Assembly: GCF_000195275.1 (NCBI RefSeq)
Contig: NC_015385.1
Span: forward strand, 2,667,854-2,731,853
Reading direction: 5' to 3'
Source of the DNA: Treponema succinifaciens DSM 2489
GTDB taxonomy: Bacteria > Spirochaetota > Spirochaetia > Treponematales > Treponemataceae
DNA: 64,000 nt
In this document: positions 1-8,694 of the stretch, one piece after another
Layout: each line of letters begins with the position of its first letter
How positions within the stretch are numbered: position 1 is the stretch's first letter
Position numbers and translations under genes: made by a program
Notes under the pieces: model-generated
Seen by the model: only the letters and a program-made list of their open reading frames with translations
What the model was told of the DNA's origin: nothing
Databases searched by the model: none

Positions 1-2
1 TG

Positions 3-971
3 CTTTTAGGACTTGTTTCCGCGCTTGCAATAAAACTTCCGCGCATTCCAATCACAACTGAAAAAGCTTCCGAAGTTTCTTCATTTGCATGGCAAACTTT
101 GATAACAAAACTTTTTCCTTTTTCCGGATTTGAATCTTTGATGGACGGCGCATATCTTTTGCCTTGCTTTATTTTTGCAGGACTTGCAGGAGCTGGAGCC
201 GCCAGTGATAAAAACGCCTCAAAAGCAGCGGTCGGACTTTTTGATTCGCTCAGCAAAGTATTTTACATTGTCTTGAGCTTTTTCACTGAAATTTTCGCAG
301 TCGGAATGATTGCCGTAATGTGCCGCTGGACACTGGATTTTATTTCAGCCGTAAGCAGCGGAGTTTACAACGGACTTATAATAATGCTCACTGCGGACTT
401 GTTCATCGTAGCCTTTATTATTTATCCGCTAATATTAAGATTTCTCTGCCACGAAATGCATCCGTACAGAGTTTTGTACGCTTCCATTTGTCCTTTTTTG
501 GTCGCATTTTTCAGCGGAGACACAAACCTTGCGCTTGTATTGAATCTTCGGCACGGAAAAGAAAGCCTTGGAATAAAAAGAAGAATCAACGCATTTTCGT
601 TTCCGCTTTTTTCTATTTTTGGACGCGGAGGAGCTGCCTTAATTCAGGCGGCCGGTTTTGTTCTGATTTTGCGCTCTTACTCTAGCCTTGGAATTCCAGT
701 GCTGGACGTTTTGTGGATTGCAGGCGTTTCTTTCTTGCTTTCATTTGCCTTGGCAGAAATTCCTTTAGGCGGACCGTTTGCGGCAATAACTTCAATGTGC
801 CTTTTATACGGACGCGGATTTGAATCTGGCTATCTTCTTTTGAAAAATGCAGTTCCAGTTATCTGCGCCTATGCAGCCGGAATCGACGCTCTTACCGCAA
901 TGTTCGGAAGCTATATAATTGCTGTAAAAACAAAAATGATTCATCACCAGGAGCTTAGAAAATTCATTTAA
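3..971 (+). CDS. Cation:dicarboxylate symporter (5' truncated by window edge)
   Basis: The frame is open from the first bases, so the true start lies outside the window; the TTG at 99 is not a likely start. The visible 322 codons are strongly hydrophobic with about seven membrane segments. The stretch FFSGDTNLALVLNLRH, followed by a LGIKRRINAFSFPLFS block and FGRGGAALIQA, resembles the serine-rich re-entrant loop and substrate site of DAACS-family sodium:dicarboxylate/glutamate symporters. Such proteins import dicarboxylates or acidic amino acids with Na+ or H+. The substrate cannot be told from sequence. The stop TAA is one base before the ATG of rsmE, so the two are probably co-transcribed. 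Confidence 0.75.
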   Translation, partial: LLGLVSALAIKLPRIPITTEKASEVSSFAWQTLITKLFPFSGFESLMDGAYLLPCFIFAGLAGAGAASDKNASKAAVGLFDSLSKVFYIVLSFFTEIFAVGMIAVMCRWTLDFISAVSSGVYNGLIIMLTADLFIVAFIIYPLILRFLCHEMHPYRVLYASICPFLVAFFSGDTNLALVLNLRHGKESLGIKRRINAFSFPLFSIFGRGGAALIQAAGFVLILRSYSSLGIPVLDVLWIAGVSFLLSFALAEIPLGGPFAAITSMCLLYGRGFESGYLLLKNAVPVICAYAAGIDALTAMFGSYIIAVKTKMIHHQELRKFI

Positions 972-972
972 A

Positions 973-1737
973 ATGAACATCTGTCTTTTTTCCCCGGAAG
1001 AAATTTTAAATCCGCTTGACATTCAAGATGAGCGCGCACAGCACATTCTGAAAATCCTGCACAAAAAAGAAGGCGAAAGTTTTTCAGCAGGAATCATTGG
1101 AAATCAGGCTGGGACTGCCGTCATAAAAAAAATTTCCGTTGAAGAAAAAAAATCTTCTGACGGAAAAAAAATATTTAAAGGCGGAAAAATCTATTTTGAC
1201 TTTACACCTGAATCCGACGGAAAAAAACTTTATCCACTTAAAATGATTATTGGTTTTCCACGGCCGATTCAGCTCAAGCGGCTTTTGCGCGACATGGCAT
1301 CTTTGGGCGTGCAGGAAGTTCACCTTACAGGAACTGAGCTTGGTGAAAAATCATATTTAAAATCAGACCTTGCAACAAAAGGAGAAGCAGAAAAATTTCT
1401 TTTGGACGGAAGTGTTCAGGCAGGCTCTACTCAGATTCCAAAACTTTTTATTCACCAAACGTTAAAAAACTGCCTTGAACAAATTGACCTCGAAGGAAAA
1501 CTTCTTGCGCTTGACAACATTGAACCTTCTCAGAGCCTTTCATGCGCGTTAAAAGAAAAACCACAAAAAGCAATAGCCGCAATTGGAAGCGAACGTGGCT
1601 GGACAAATTACGAACGTCAGCTTTTTAGGCAAAACGGCTTTGAGCTTTTAAGCATGGGAAAAAGAATTCTACGGACTGAAACAGCGTCAACAGTCGCTGT
1701 CTCACTTATTTTGAATTCAATGGAAGTTTTGGACTAA
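973..1737 (+). CDS. rsmE: 16S rRNA (uracil-1498-N3)-methyltransferase
   Basis: At 254 aa it has the usual RsmE length. RsmE methylates U1498 of 16S rRNA in the 30S subunit using SAM. It shows an N-terminal PUA-like part (HILKILHKKEGE), then the trefoil-knot SPOUT domain: LKRLLRDMASLGVQEVHL, GSVQAGSTQIPKL, the SAM loop AAIGSERGWT and the C-terminal knot LSMGKRILRTETAST. The ATG is one base after the symporter stop and the downstream DUF763 gene starts one base after its own stop, so translation is probably coupled across three genes. Identification is firm from the knot motifs. Confidence 0.93.
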   Translation: MNICLFSPEEILNPLDIQDERAQHILKILHKKEGESFSAGIIGNQAGTAVIKKISVEEKKSSDGKKIFKGGKIYFDFTPESDGKKLYPLKMIIGFPRPIQLKRLLRDMASLGVQEVHLTGTELGEKSYLKSDLATKGEAEKFLLDGSVQAGSTQIPKLFIHQTLKNCLEQIDLEGKLLALDNIEPSQSLSCALKEKPQKAIAAIGSERGWTNYERQLFRQNGFELLSMGKRILRTETASTVAVSLILNSMEVLD

Positions 1738-1738
1738 A

Positions 1739-2983
1739 ATGATAAAGCGTACAGGGCACGCAGACTTGACGCTTCATGTTGGAACAGTTCCAAAATGGCT
1801 TGCAGACAGAATGCGAGACCTTGGAACTTTAATTGTAGAATCACTTTTAATTCAATATGGAAAAAAAGAAGTTTTGCGCAGACTAAGCGACCCTTTGTGG
1901 TTTCAGTCGTTCGGAGCAGTTCTGGGAATGGACTGGCATTCTTCTGGAATAACCACAAGCGTAATGTACGCCTTAAAGCGTGGAATAAATCCGCGTGCAA
2001 GAGACTTCGGACTTTGCGTTTGCGGCGGAAGAGGAAAATATTCACGCAGAACACCACAGGAACTTTTATATTTAAGCGAAGCGACTGGCTTAGACGGAAC
2101 TTCCCTTGTAAACGCAAGCAGGCTTTCAGCAAAAGTAGACGGAGCCGCAGTTCAAGACGGATTTCAACTTTATCAGCACAATTTTATTTTAAGCGACCAA
2201 GGCGACTGGGCAATCGTTCAGCAAGGTATGAATACCCAGACCAAAACAGCGCGCCGCTACCATTGGTGCTCGCAAAATTTAAATTCATTTGTTGAAGAGC
2301 CGCATTCAGGAATTACAGGAGAAAACAAAGGACTGATTTTAAATCTCACGGATTCTTCCGCATCAAGCACAAGAAATTCAATTCTGGAACTTTCAAAGGA
2401 AAAACCTGAAAAAATAATCGCCGAAATAAAATCAGTGCAGAAATTCGGACTGCCGCAAAAAATTCAGCATGAACTTTTTGAAGACGAAACTGAAATCCAA
2501 ATTCAAAATGAAAGAAACATAACACTTCCCTCTCATCACAATGTTACAGAAAAAGATGTGGACTTAAAACGGCTTGGTGCAGTTCTTGCAACCGCCTATG
2601 AAAGTCCTGCCGAAAATTTTGAAAACCTTCTTTTAACACCTGGACTTGGTCCTAGAACATTGCAGTCTTTAACTTTAATCAGCGAAGTTATAAACGGAAC
2701 TCCAAGCAGATTCAAAGACCCGGCAAGATTCAGTTTTGCCCACGGCGGAAAAGACGGACATCCATTTCCTGTTCCGCTTAGAATTTACGATGAAAGCATA
2801 AGGGTTCTAGGAGACGCAATAGAAAAATCAAAACTCGGCTACAATGACAAAAGCCAATGCATAAACAGGCTTCATGCAGCCGCCCTTCAGATAGAAAAAA
2901 ACTGCAATCCAAAAGCTGACTTTGACAAAGCAATCACCTATGAAAAGCATAATTCAGTTCGCTGGGGCGGAAAAACAGTCTAG
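1739..2983 (+). CDS. DUF763 family protein
   Basis: This 414-aa soluble protein begins MIKRTGHADLTLHVGTVPKWL and contains GINPRARDFGLCVCGGRGKYSR and WAIVQQGMN, the conserved blocks of DUF763, a family found in archaea and scattered bacteria. Its biochemical function is unknown. A C-terminal part (TPGLGPRTLQSLTLISEVI) looks like a helix-hairpin-helix, which suggests nucleic-acid binding; this is inference. It follows rsmE by one base. Its TAG stop and the TAG stop of the convergent metI overlap in a single CTAG, so the two transcripts meet with no spacer. Confidence 0.85.
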   Translation: MIKRTGHADLTLHVGTVPKWLADRMRDLGTLIVESLLIQYGKKEVLRRLSDPLWFQSFGAVLGMDWHSSGITTSVMYALKRGINPRARDFGLCVCGGRGKYSRRTPQELLYLSEATGLDGTSLVNASRLSAKVDGAAVQDGFQLYQHNFILSDQGDWAIVQQGMNTQTKTARRYHWCSQNLNSFVEEPHSGITGENKGLILNLTDSSASSTRNSILELSKEKPEKIIAEIKSVQKFGLPQKIQHELFEDETEIQIQNERNITLPSHHNVTEKDVDLKRLGAVLATAYESPAENFENLLLTPGLGPRTLQSLTLISEVINGTPSRFKDPARFSFAHGGKDGHPFPVPLRIYDESIRVLGDAIEKSKLGYNDKSQCINRLHAAALQIEKNCNPKADFDKAITYEKHNSVRWGGKTV

Positions 2984-3633
2984 CGTTTGCTAAGCATCTT
3001 ATTTACAAGAACAGTTCCAACAAATTGAATCAGCTCAACAAGCACAAGAATAACAACAACCGCGGCAACCATTACATCAGTACGGAATCTTTGATAACCG
3101 TATCGAATCGCCAAGTCTCCAAGTCCGCCGCCGCCAATTGTTCCAGCCATTGCAGAATATCCAATCAAGTTTATAATTGTAAGCGTTATTCCTGAAATCA
3201 CAGACGGAAAAGCTTCTGGAATAACAACTTTGTAAATAATCTGCCAGTTTGTTGAGCCCATAGCTCTTGCAGCCTGAATCATTCCAGAATCAACTTCACT
3301 TAAAGCAGTTTCAATTACACGGGCAACAAAAGGAGCAGCGGCAATGCTAAGCGGAATAATCGTAGCTTCTGTTCCAATGCTTGTCCCCAACATAAGGCGT
3401 GAAAGCGGAAAAAGCACAATCATCAAAATGATAAACGGAAAAGAACGCAAGACATTTACAATCCGGCTTAAAACCTGATTCAAAATCGGACGCGGAGAAA
3501 TTCCAGTCGGATTTGTAATGTAAAGCAAAACACCCACAGGAAAACCAAGCACAAGAGAAAACAATGTTGAAAAGAAAACCATTTCCAAAGTCTGCAAAGA
3601 TGACTGGCCAACTAAAACAAAAATCTGACTCAT
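2980..3633 (-). CDS. metI: Methionine ABC transporter permease MetI
   Basis: A 217-aa inner-membrane permease with five or so membrane segments and the EAA loop (ALSEVDSGMIQAARAMGSTNWQ, residues about 120-140) that contacts the ATPase. The ending GYSAMAGTIGGGGLGDLAIRYGYQRF is typical of MetI of the D-methionine uptake system. The ATG overlaps the metN stop by 4 nt (ATGA), so it is translated with metN. The substrate-binding partner metQ is not here but at about 26.4 kb. The gene ends in a CTAG shared with the convergent DUF763 gene. Confidence 0.93.
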   Translation of the reverse strand: MSQIFVLVGQSSLQTLEMVFFSTLFSLVLGFPVGVLLYITNPTGISPRPILNQVLSRIVNVLRSFPFIILMIVLFPLSRLMLGTSIGTEATIIPLSIAAAPFVARVIETALSEVDSGMIQAARAMGSTNWQIIYKVVIPEAFPSVISGITLTIINLIGYSAMAGTIGGGGLGDLAIRYGYQRFRTDVMVAAVVVILVLVELIQFVGTVLVNKMLSKR

Positions 3634-4649
3634 TTTTTTCCTCCAGAAACGTCTTCAACAATAATGCCCTGCTCCCTTAAAAATTTCAGAGCCTTTCCTA
3701 TTTCAGTTTTTTTGCCGGAAAAATCAACAAACATGGCTCCAATGTCTTCATTTTTTATACGCTGAATTCCGCCTGCCCTGATATTGAATTCCACATCGAA
3801 CTGCTTTGCCATGCGGCTTAGAACAGGCTCTCCGGTTTTTTCTCCAACAAAATGAAGCTCAAACTGCCCGCCTTCATCAGACCAGCGTACAATTTCATCT
3901 TTGGAATTTGAAACAATTCCTCTCATAAATTCTTTTGTAACTTCTGATTTAGGACAGCTGAAAATTTCCTTTACGCTTCCCTGCTCCACAATTTTTCCAG
4001 AATCAACAACGGCAACCTGCTCACAGGCATCGCGCACAACTTCCATCTGATGAGTAATCATTACAACTGTCAAATTCATTTTTTTCTGAATGTCGCGGAT
4101 TAAATTCAAAATTGAAGTTGTTGTCTGCGGATCAAGCGCGCTCGTTGCTTCATCACAAAAAAGAATGTCAGGCTGAGTTGCAAGCGCGCGGGCAATTGCA
4201 ATTCTCTGTTTTTGTCCGCCGGAAAGTGTGCTTATCGGGGAAGCGGCTCTGTCTTCAAGTCCAACAAGCTTAAGCATTTCCTGAACACGCGGCTTTATAA
4301 CTTCTTTTGGAGTTCCGCAAATTTCAAGAGGATAAGCAATATTTTTTTCAGCGGTTCTTGAGCTGAACAGATTAAAGTTTTGAAAAATCATGCCAATCTT
4401 TCTGCGGCGCAAAATAAGCTCACGTTTACCAAGATTGTCAACTCTGTCATTGTCATAAAAAATTTCACCTTCGTCCGGCTTTTCAAGAAGGCTAATCAAA
4501 CGCACAAGACTACTTTTTCCAGCTCCGCTTTTTCCGATTATTCCAAAAATTGTATTTTCTGGAATATCCAATGAAATTCCGTTTACAGCGGCAATCTTTC
4601 CATTTGGACCTGAATATGTTTTTTTCAAATTGTTAAGTTTAATCTGCAT
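3630..4649 (-). CDS. metN: Methionine ABC transporter ATPase MetN
   Basis: At 339 aa it has the length of MetN. It has a Walker A GKSGAGKS near residue 40, signature LSGGQKQRIAIARAL, Walker B PDILFCDEATSALD and the H-loop VVMITHQME. The C-terminal ~75 residues form the NIL domain that binds L-methionine and shuts off transport when internal methionine is high. No Shine-Dalgarno precedes the ATG; a promoter TTGTAG-17-TATTAT ends 6 nt before it, implying a leaderless message. It heads the metNI operon; metQ lies about 22 kb away. Confidence 0.95.
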   Translation of the reverse strand: MQIKLNNLKKTYSGPNGKIAAVNGISLDIPENTIFGIIGKSGAGKSSLVRLISLLEKPDEGEIFYDNDRVDNLGKRELILRRRKIGMIFQNFNLFSSRTAEKNIAYPLEICGTPKEVIKPRVQEMLKLVGLEDRAASPISTLSGGQKQRIAIARALATQPDILFCDEATSALDPQTTTSILNLIRDIQKKMNLTVVMITHQMEVVRDACEQVAVVDSGKIVEQGSVKEIFSCPKSEVTKEFMRGIVSNSKDEIVRWSDEGGQFELHFVGEKTGEPVLSRMAKQFDVEFNIRAGGIQRIKNEDIGAMFVDFSGKKTEIGKALKFLREQGIIVEDVSGGKK

Positions 4650-4655
4650 AATAAA

Positions 4656-4684
4656 ATAATAGTGAAATTCAAGTTGTGCTACAA
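4656..4684 (-). promoter_or_regulatory. Predicted metNI promoter, leaderless start
   Basis: On the minus strand a -35 TTGTAG (4684-4679), a 17-bp spacer and a -10 TATTAT (4661-4656) are followed by only six bases (TTTATT) before the metN ATG at 4649. Transcription would start at or next to the A of the ATG. No purine-rich ribosome site is present. Confidence 0.55.
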
Positions 4685-4752
4685 GAAGATTTTCTTTATA
4701 GCCAGCTATAGTTTTTTCTAATAAATCAGCATAACAAAAACTATCGTTAGTT

Positions 4753-5670
4753 TTATTTTATTCCTGATTTTCCACGCGCAATAAAGTCCATTTTTCTAGC
4801 CTGTCGGCGTAACGAATGGTCGGGAGTTTTTATGTTTTCAATCTGCGCATTATACTGAATCCGCTCCTTACGTTCGTTAGCCCAAACTGGAGTTTGAGGA
4901 TGCAAATCGCCTTTTTTAACATACAACTCCCATTCTTCTGGCTCTGGAATTTCAAAGCTCATTTTTTCTCCTGTAACAGGATGAATAAATGCCAGCGTTC
5001 TTGCATGAAGCGCAAGCCTATGAAAGGGGTCAGTTCTGGCCCTATAATTTTCGTCTCCGGCAAGCGGATAATGCCTTGAAGCCAAATGCGCCCTTATCTG
5101 ATTCTTCTTTCCAGTATCCAAAGAAAGCTCAAAAAGAGTATGAGTTCTGCCACGCAGCACAACACGGAAATTTGTGCGTGCCTCGCAAGTTTCAGCATTA
5201 TCACCAAGTTTTTTGGGAACATATCCTTGGTGGCACGCATTTTTTGCAAGCGGCTCATCAATGAGACCAGAATCCGTCAGTTCAGGATGATTTCTTCGGG
5301 GATTTTCAGCAACAGCCCGATAAAGCCTATCTGTAACCATAGTTTTCCAGCTAGACATTATTTTTTTCTGTACCCTTTCATTCAAGGCAAACATCATAAC
5401 TCCGCTTGTATCTCTGTCCAAACGATGTACAACAAAAGGCCGGCGGCTTTCAGAAAAAGTTCCTTTTTTACGCATGATTTTTTCCAGAAGCTCAATCGCA
5501 GTACGGGACTTGCTTCCCGGATAAGGAACAGAAAGAAGCCCTGAAGCTTTGTTTATAACAACAATATCCTTGTCCTCATATAGAATTTCTATGCGTTCCT
5601 TTCCATAGTCGCTTTTATGCTCTCTCTTATACCTTGTGCTGGCTTTTACAAAATGCAAAGTTTCTTTCAT
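4753..5670 (-). CDS. RluA-family 23S rRNA/tRNA pseudouridine synthase
   Basis: The protein has the RluA catalytic block VVHRLDRDTSGVMMFA with the aspartate that attacks uridine, the ILYEDKDIVVINKASGLLSVP strand and the C-terminal KKNQIRAHLASRHYPLAGDENY segment. It converts uridine to pseudouridine in rRNA or tRNA; the exact site is not predictable. There is no clear S4 domain, so it is closer to RluA/RluC-like short forms. I place the start at the ATG at 5670 (MKETLHF, 305 aa) rather than the upstream ATG at 5718, because a promoter TTGAAC-17-TATAGT ends 6 nt before it and overlaps the extension. Confidence 0.88.
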   Translation of the reverse strand: MKETLHFVKASTRYKREHKSDYGKERIEILYEDKDIVVINKASGLLSVPYPGSKSRTAIELLEKIMRKKGTFSESRRPFVVHRLDRDTSGVMMFALNERVQKKIMSSWKTMVTDRLYRAVAENPRRNHPELTDSGLIDEPLAKNACHQGYVPKKLGDNAETCEARTNFRVVLRGRTHTLFELSLDTGKKNQIRAHLASRHYPLAGDENYRARTDPFHRLALHARTLAFIHPVTGEKMSFEIPEPEEWELYVKKGDLHPQTPVWANERKERIQYNAQIENIKTPDHSLRRQARKMDFIARGKSGIK

Positions 5671-5676
5671 ATCTCT

Positions 5677-5705
5677 ACTATATAAATAATCTGAATAAAG
5701 TTCAA
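5677..5705 (-). promoter_or_regulatory. Predicted promoter of the pseudouridine synthase, leaderless
   Basis: Minus-strand TTGAAC (5705-5700), 17-bp spacer, TATAGT (5682-5677), then six bases (AGAGAT) to the ATG at 5670. No Shine-Dalgarno lies between promoter and start, so the mRNA is expected to begin at the start codon. Confidence 0.55.
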
Positions 5706-5791
5706 ACGTTGCGCACAAAACTTAAAAAACATTAGACATCAAAAGCTAAGAATGATAATATTAGTACAACTAATTTTTATCGGAGCTAAAA

Positions 5792-6592
5792 ATGGATTTG
5801 CCTTTAATCGATGTTGAAATTCCAGAGGGAACAACAGAAATAACAGGAACAACTTTTCACAACCACCGCATGGTTTCTTCTATAAAAATTCCAGAAAGCG
5901 TCCTTGTAATCGGGGAAAACGCTTTTGCTGACTGTGTGAATTTAAAGTCGGTTGAGCTTACTCAAAATTTAATGGCAATCGGAAAACGTGCATTTTACAA
6001 CTGCGCATCCCTTGAGTCCGTGGATATTCCGTCAAACATAACTACAATTGAAGAAGGAACTTTTGAAGACTGCACCGGGCTTCAGTCAATTGTTCTGCAT
6101 GAAAACATTACTTCCATAAATGAAAAAGCATTCGCAAACTGTACCGGAATAAAAAATCTTGTTCTTCCAGACAACTTGATTTCATGCGCAAAATCAGCAT
6201 TTCCGAACAGCGAAAAATATCTTCCAATTAACAAAAACTACAAATACGAAGACGGAATGATGTTCAACACATTCAACAGCATGCTTTTATTTTACAGCGG
6301 AAGCAAAAAAAATGTAGCGACTCCTGAAGGAATAAAAGGAATCGGAAGAAGAGCATTCTTTGGAACAGACATGGAATCTGTAAGAATCAGGGAAGGCGTT
6401 ATAAGCATCGGAGAAGAATCGTTTGTAAACTGCGGAAGCGACACAAAAGTTATAATTCCAGAGTCAGTAGATTTTATTGAAAATAGCGCGTTCGGAACTT
6501 CTGTAAAAATATTCTGCAAAAAAGCTTCATATTCGGAAAACTGGTGCCGCAACAATCCAAACTGCATCCAGCTTGAAGACGAAGAATTTTAA
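5792..6592 (+). CDS. BspA-like leucine-rich repeat protein
   Basis: A 266-aa protein made almost entirely of LRR_5 repeats of about 23 residues of the form I-P-x-x-V-x-x-I-G-x-x-A-F-x-x-C-x-x-L (for example IGENAFADCVNLKSVEL and IGKRAFYNCASLESVDIP). Treponemal and oral bacterial BspA-like proteins of this type mediate adhesion and protein-protein contact. Unlike the surface forms, it has no signal peptide or C-terminal anchor, so it may stay in the cytoplasm. A GGAG ribosome site precedes the ATG. It is a single-gene unit between divergent rluA-like and the downstream reductase. Confidence 0.85.
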   Translation: MDLPLIDVEIPEGTTEITGTTFHNHRMVSSIKIPESVLVIGENAFADCVNLKSVELTQNLMAIGKRAFYNCASLESVDIPSNITTIEEGTFEDCTGLQSIVLHENITSINEKAFANCTGIKNLVLPDNLISCAKSAFPNSEKYLPINKNYKYEDGMMFNTFNSMLLFYSGSKKNVATPEGIKGIGRRAFFGTDMESVRIREGVISIGEESFVNCGSDTKVIIPESVDFIENSAFGTSVKIFCKKASYSENWCRNNPNCIQLEDEEF

Positions 6593-6660
6593 TATTAACC
6601 TATGCTAACTTGTGTTTTTAATGTATATTTTAATCGGCAAAAAATTTTTCGGAGGAATAT

Positions 6661-8394
6661 ATGAAACACAAGAATCTACGGAATTCACTGGCAGCGGCAG
6701 TTTTTATAGTTGCATCAGGAATTTCAATAGCTGTAATGGCAGCCTGTTCAAAGCCAAAAGCTCTGCCGGACGGAACATTTTCTGGCAGAGCAGACGGAAG
6801 AAACGGCGCAATTGAAATCGCATTTTCTGTAAAAGACGGAAAAATCACTTCAACAGAAATCCTAAAAGAAGAAGAAACTGATTTTGCAAAGCCTGCAATA
6901 AAATCAATTCTTGAAAAATTCACTTCAACAGGAAAAGCAGCCGGAATTGATACAGTTTCAGGCGCAACAATAACTTCCAAGGCAACTTTAGCGGCTTTGG
7001 AAAACGCAATAAATTCAGCCCGCGGAAAAAAATCAGAGCAAACAGAATACAAAGACACTTCCTGCGACATTGTTATAATCGGAGCTGGCGGAGCCGGACT
7101 TTCTGCGGCAACAGAAGCTGCAAGCAAAGGCGCAAAAGTAATTGTCCTTGAAAAAATGGGAAACGCAGGCGGAAACACAATTTCTGCGACAGGCGGACTC
7201 AATGCAAGCGAAACTTCAATTCAAAAGAAACTTGGAATTCAAGACACAAACGAGCAGTTTTTTGAAGACACAATGAAAGGCGGACACTACAAAAACAATC
7301 CAGAGCTTGTGCGCAACATGACTGAAAAATCCGCTGAAACTGTAGACTGGCTCATCTCAATTGGCGCAGACTTGACTGATGTTGGAAAAATGGCAGGCTC
7401 AACAAACAAACGCACTCACCGACCGCAAGGAGGAGCTGCAGTTGGCTCAAATCTGATTCCAGCACTTGAAAAAGCCGCATTAAATTCCGGAGCAGAAATC
7501 CGCTATTCAAACAAAGTTCTTGACATAATCGAAAAAGACGGAAGAGCGGCCGGCGTAAAAGTTTGTGCAGGAAGCAGCGAATACACAATCAACGCAAAAG
7601 CCGTAATAATTGCAACCGGAGGATTCGGCGCAAATCCGCAGATGGTCGTTTCCTACAAACCTGAATTAGAAGGCTTTGGAACCACAAACCACAAAGGCGC
7701 AACTGGAGACGCATTCAGCTGGATAAAAAAATTCAATGCCGGCCTTACTCAAATGGAAGAAATACAAACTCACCCTACAGTTGTTCCAGGAAACGGCACA
7801 ATGATTACAGAAGCTGTCCGCGGAAACGGAGCAATTCTTGTAAACCGCGATGGAAAAAGATTCTGCACAGAAATGGCGACACGCGATGTAATGTCAAAGG
7901 CGATTCTTGCGCAAAAAGGAAAAACAGCATTCCTTGTATTTGACCAGGATGTTCGCGAATCTTTAAAGGCAATTGAAACTTATATAAAGAACGGACTTAT
8001 TACCCAAGGTGAAACCACAAAAGAGCTTGCAGAAAAACTTGGAATTCCAGCGGATGAATTTGAAAAGACAATGGCATATTATGCGCAGATTCAAAAATCA
8101 GGAAACGATCCGCTTGGCAGAAAGCCTTCCGAAATGCCGCGGCCTCTTACAAAAGCTCCGTTCTACGCTGTTGAAGTAGGTCCTGCAGTTCATCATACAA
8201 TGGGCGGAATCACAATAAACACAAAGGCACAAGTTTTGGATACAGACAAAAATCCAGTTCCAGGACTTTATGCGGCTGGTGAAGTTACAGGCGGAATCCA
8301 CGGCGCAAACCGTCTTGGAGGAAACGCAGTGGCAGATATTTGCATCTACGGAAAAATCGCCGCCGACACTGCGCTTGAAGAAATTAAAAAATAA
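6661..8394 (+). CDS. FMN-binding flavocytochrome-type reductase (fumarate/urocanate reductase-like lipoprotein)
   Basis: A 577-aa protein with a lipoprotein signal ending VMAAC (Cys29), an FMN_bind domain (about 35-115) with flavinylation motif DTVSGATITS (Thr105 expected to carry covalent FMN added by ApbE), and a FAD_binding_2 reductase domain with GAGGAGLSAA and the active-site blocks TTNHKGATGDAF, RDGKRFCTEMATRD, HHTMGGI and GIHGANRLGGNAVAD. Related enzymes reduce fumarate, urocanate or similar unsaturated acids as extracytoplasmic electron sinks. No heme-binding CXXCH is present, so electrons probably arrive via FMN. The substrate cannot be assigned. GGAGG precedes the ATG; a strong hairpin terminator follows. 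Confidence 0.85.
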   Translation: MKHKNLRNSLAAAVFIVASGISIAVMAACSKPKALPDGTFSGRADGRNGAIEIAFSVKDGKITSTEILKEEETDFAKPAIKSILEKFTSTGKAAGIDTVSGATITSKATLAALENAINSARGKKSEQTEYKDTSCDIVIIGAGGAGLSAATEAASKGAKVIVLEKMGNAGGNTISATGGLNASETSIQKKLGIQDTNEQFFEDTMKGGHYKNNPELVRNMTEKSAETVDWLISIGADLTDVGKMAGSTNKRTHRPQGGAAVGSNLIPALEKAALNSGAEIRYSNKVLDIIEKDGRAAGVKVCAGSSEYTINAKAVIIATGGFGANPQMVVSYKPELEGFGTTNHKGATGDAFSWIKKFNAGLTQMEEIQTHPTVVPGNGTMITEAVRGNGAILVNRDGKRFCTEMATRDVMSKAILAQKGKTAFLVFDQDVRESLKAIETYIKNGLITQGETTKELAEKLGIPADEFEKTMAYYAQIQKSGNDPLGRKPSEMPRPLTKAPFYAVEVGPAVHHTMGGITINTKAQVLDTDKNPVPGLYAAGEVTGGIHGANRLGGNAVADICIYGKIAADTALEEIKK

Positions 8395-8494
8395 AATGCA
8401 AGATTATCCGCTCTAGCAAGGTAATGACAAATAGGCAAAATCTTAACTGTCATTCCCATGCCCAGACACGGGAAATCTTCTATAAAAAGCAAAA

Positions 8495-8533
8495 GGGGCT
8501 GTCCAAAAAGAAACGGGCAGCCCTAATTATTTT
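8495..8533 (+). terminator. Intrinsic terminator of the FMN/FAD reductase gene
   Basis: A 9-10 bp stem GGGGCTGTCC / GGGCAGCCCT around a 10-nt A-rich loop is followed by a T-rich tract. It lies 100 bp downstream of the reductase stop. Confidence 0.65.
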
Positions 8534-8564
8534 AAATTTACAATCCTACAAAATTCATTTAACA

Positions 8565-8615
8565 TAAAAAAGGCCGCCCTTTTTGAAGTCTGCTAATAAC
8601 TTCTAGGACAGCCCC
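8565..8615 (-). terminator. Intrinsic terminator of the small lipoprotein gene
   Basis: On the minus strand GGCTGTCC (from 8614) can pair with GGGCGGCC (ending 8572), with an inner GAAGT/ACTTC helix, and a run of six T follows. The left arm is the exact reverse complement of the left arm of the opposing plus-strand terminator. Confidence 0.55.
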
Positions 8616-8694
8616 ATTCTTTTTAACTTGAATATATTAAAAAACTACTTTCTATACGGTGCTGTTGGCTTTGGCATTTCAAGAAACTGACAGC

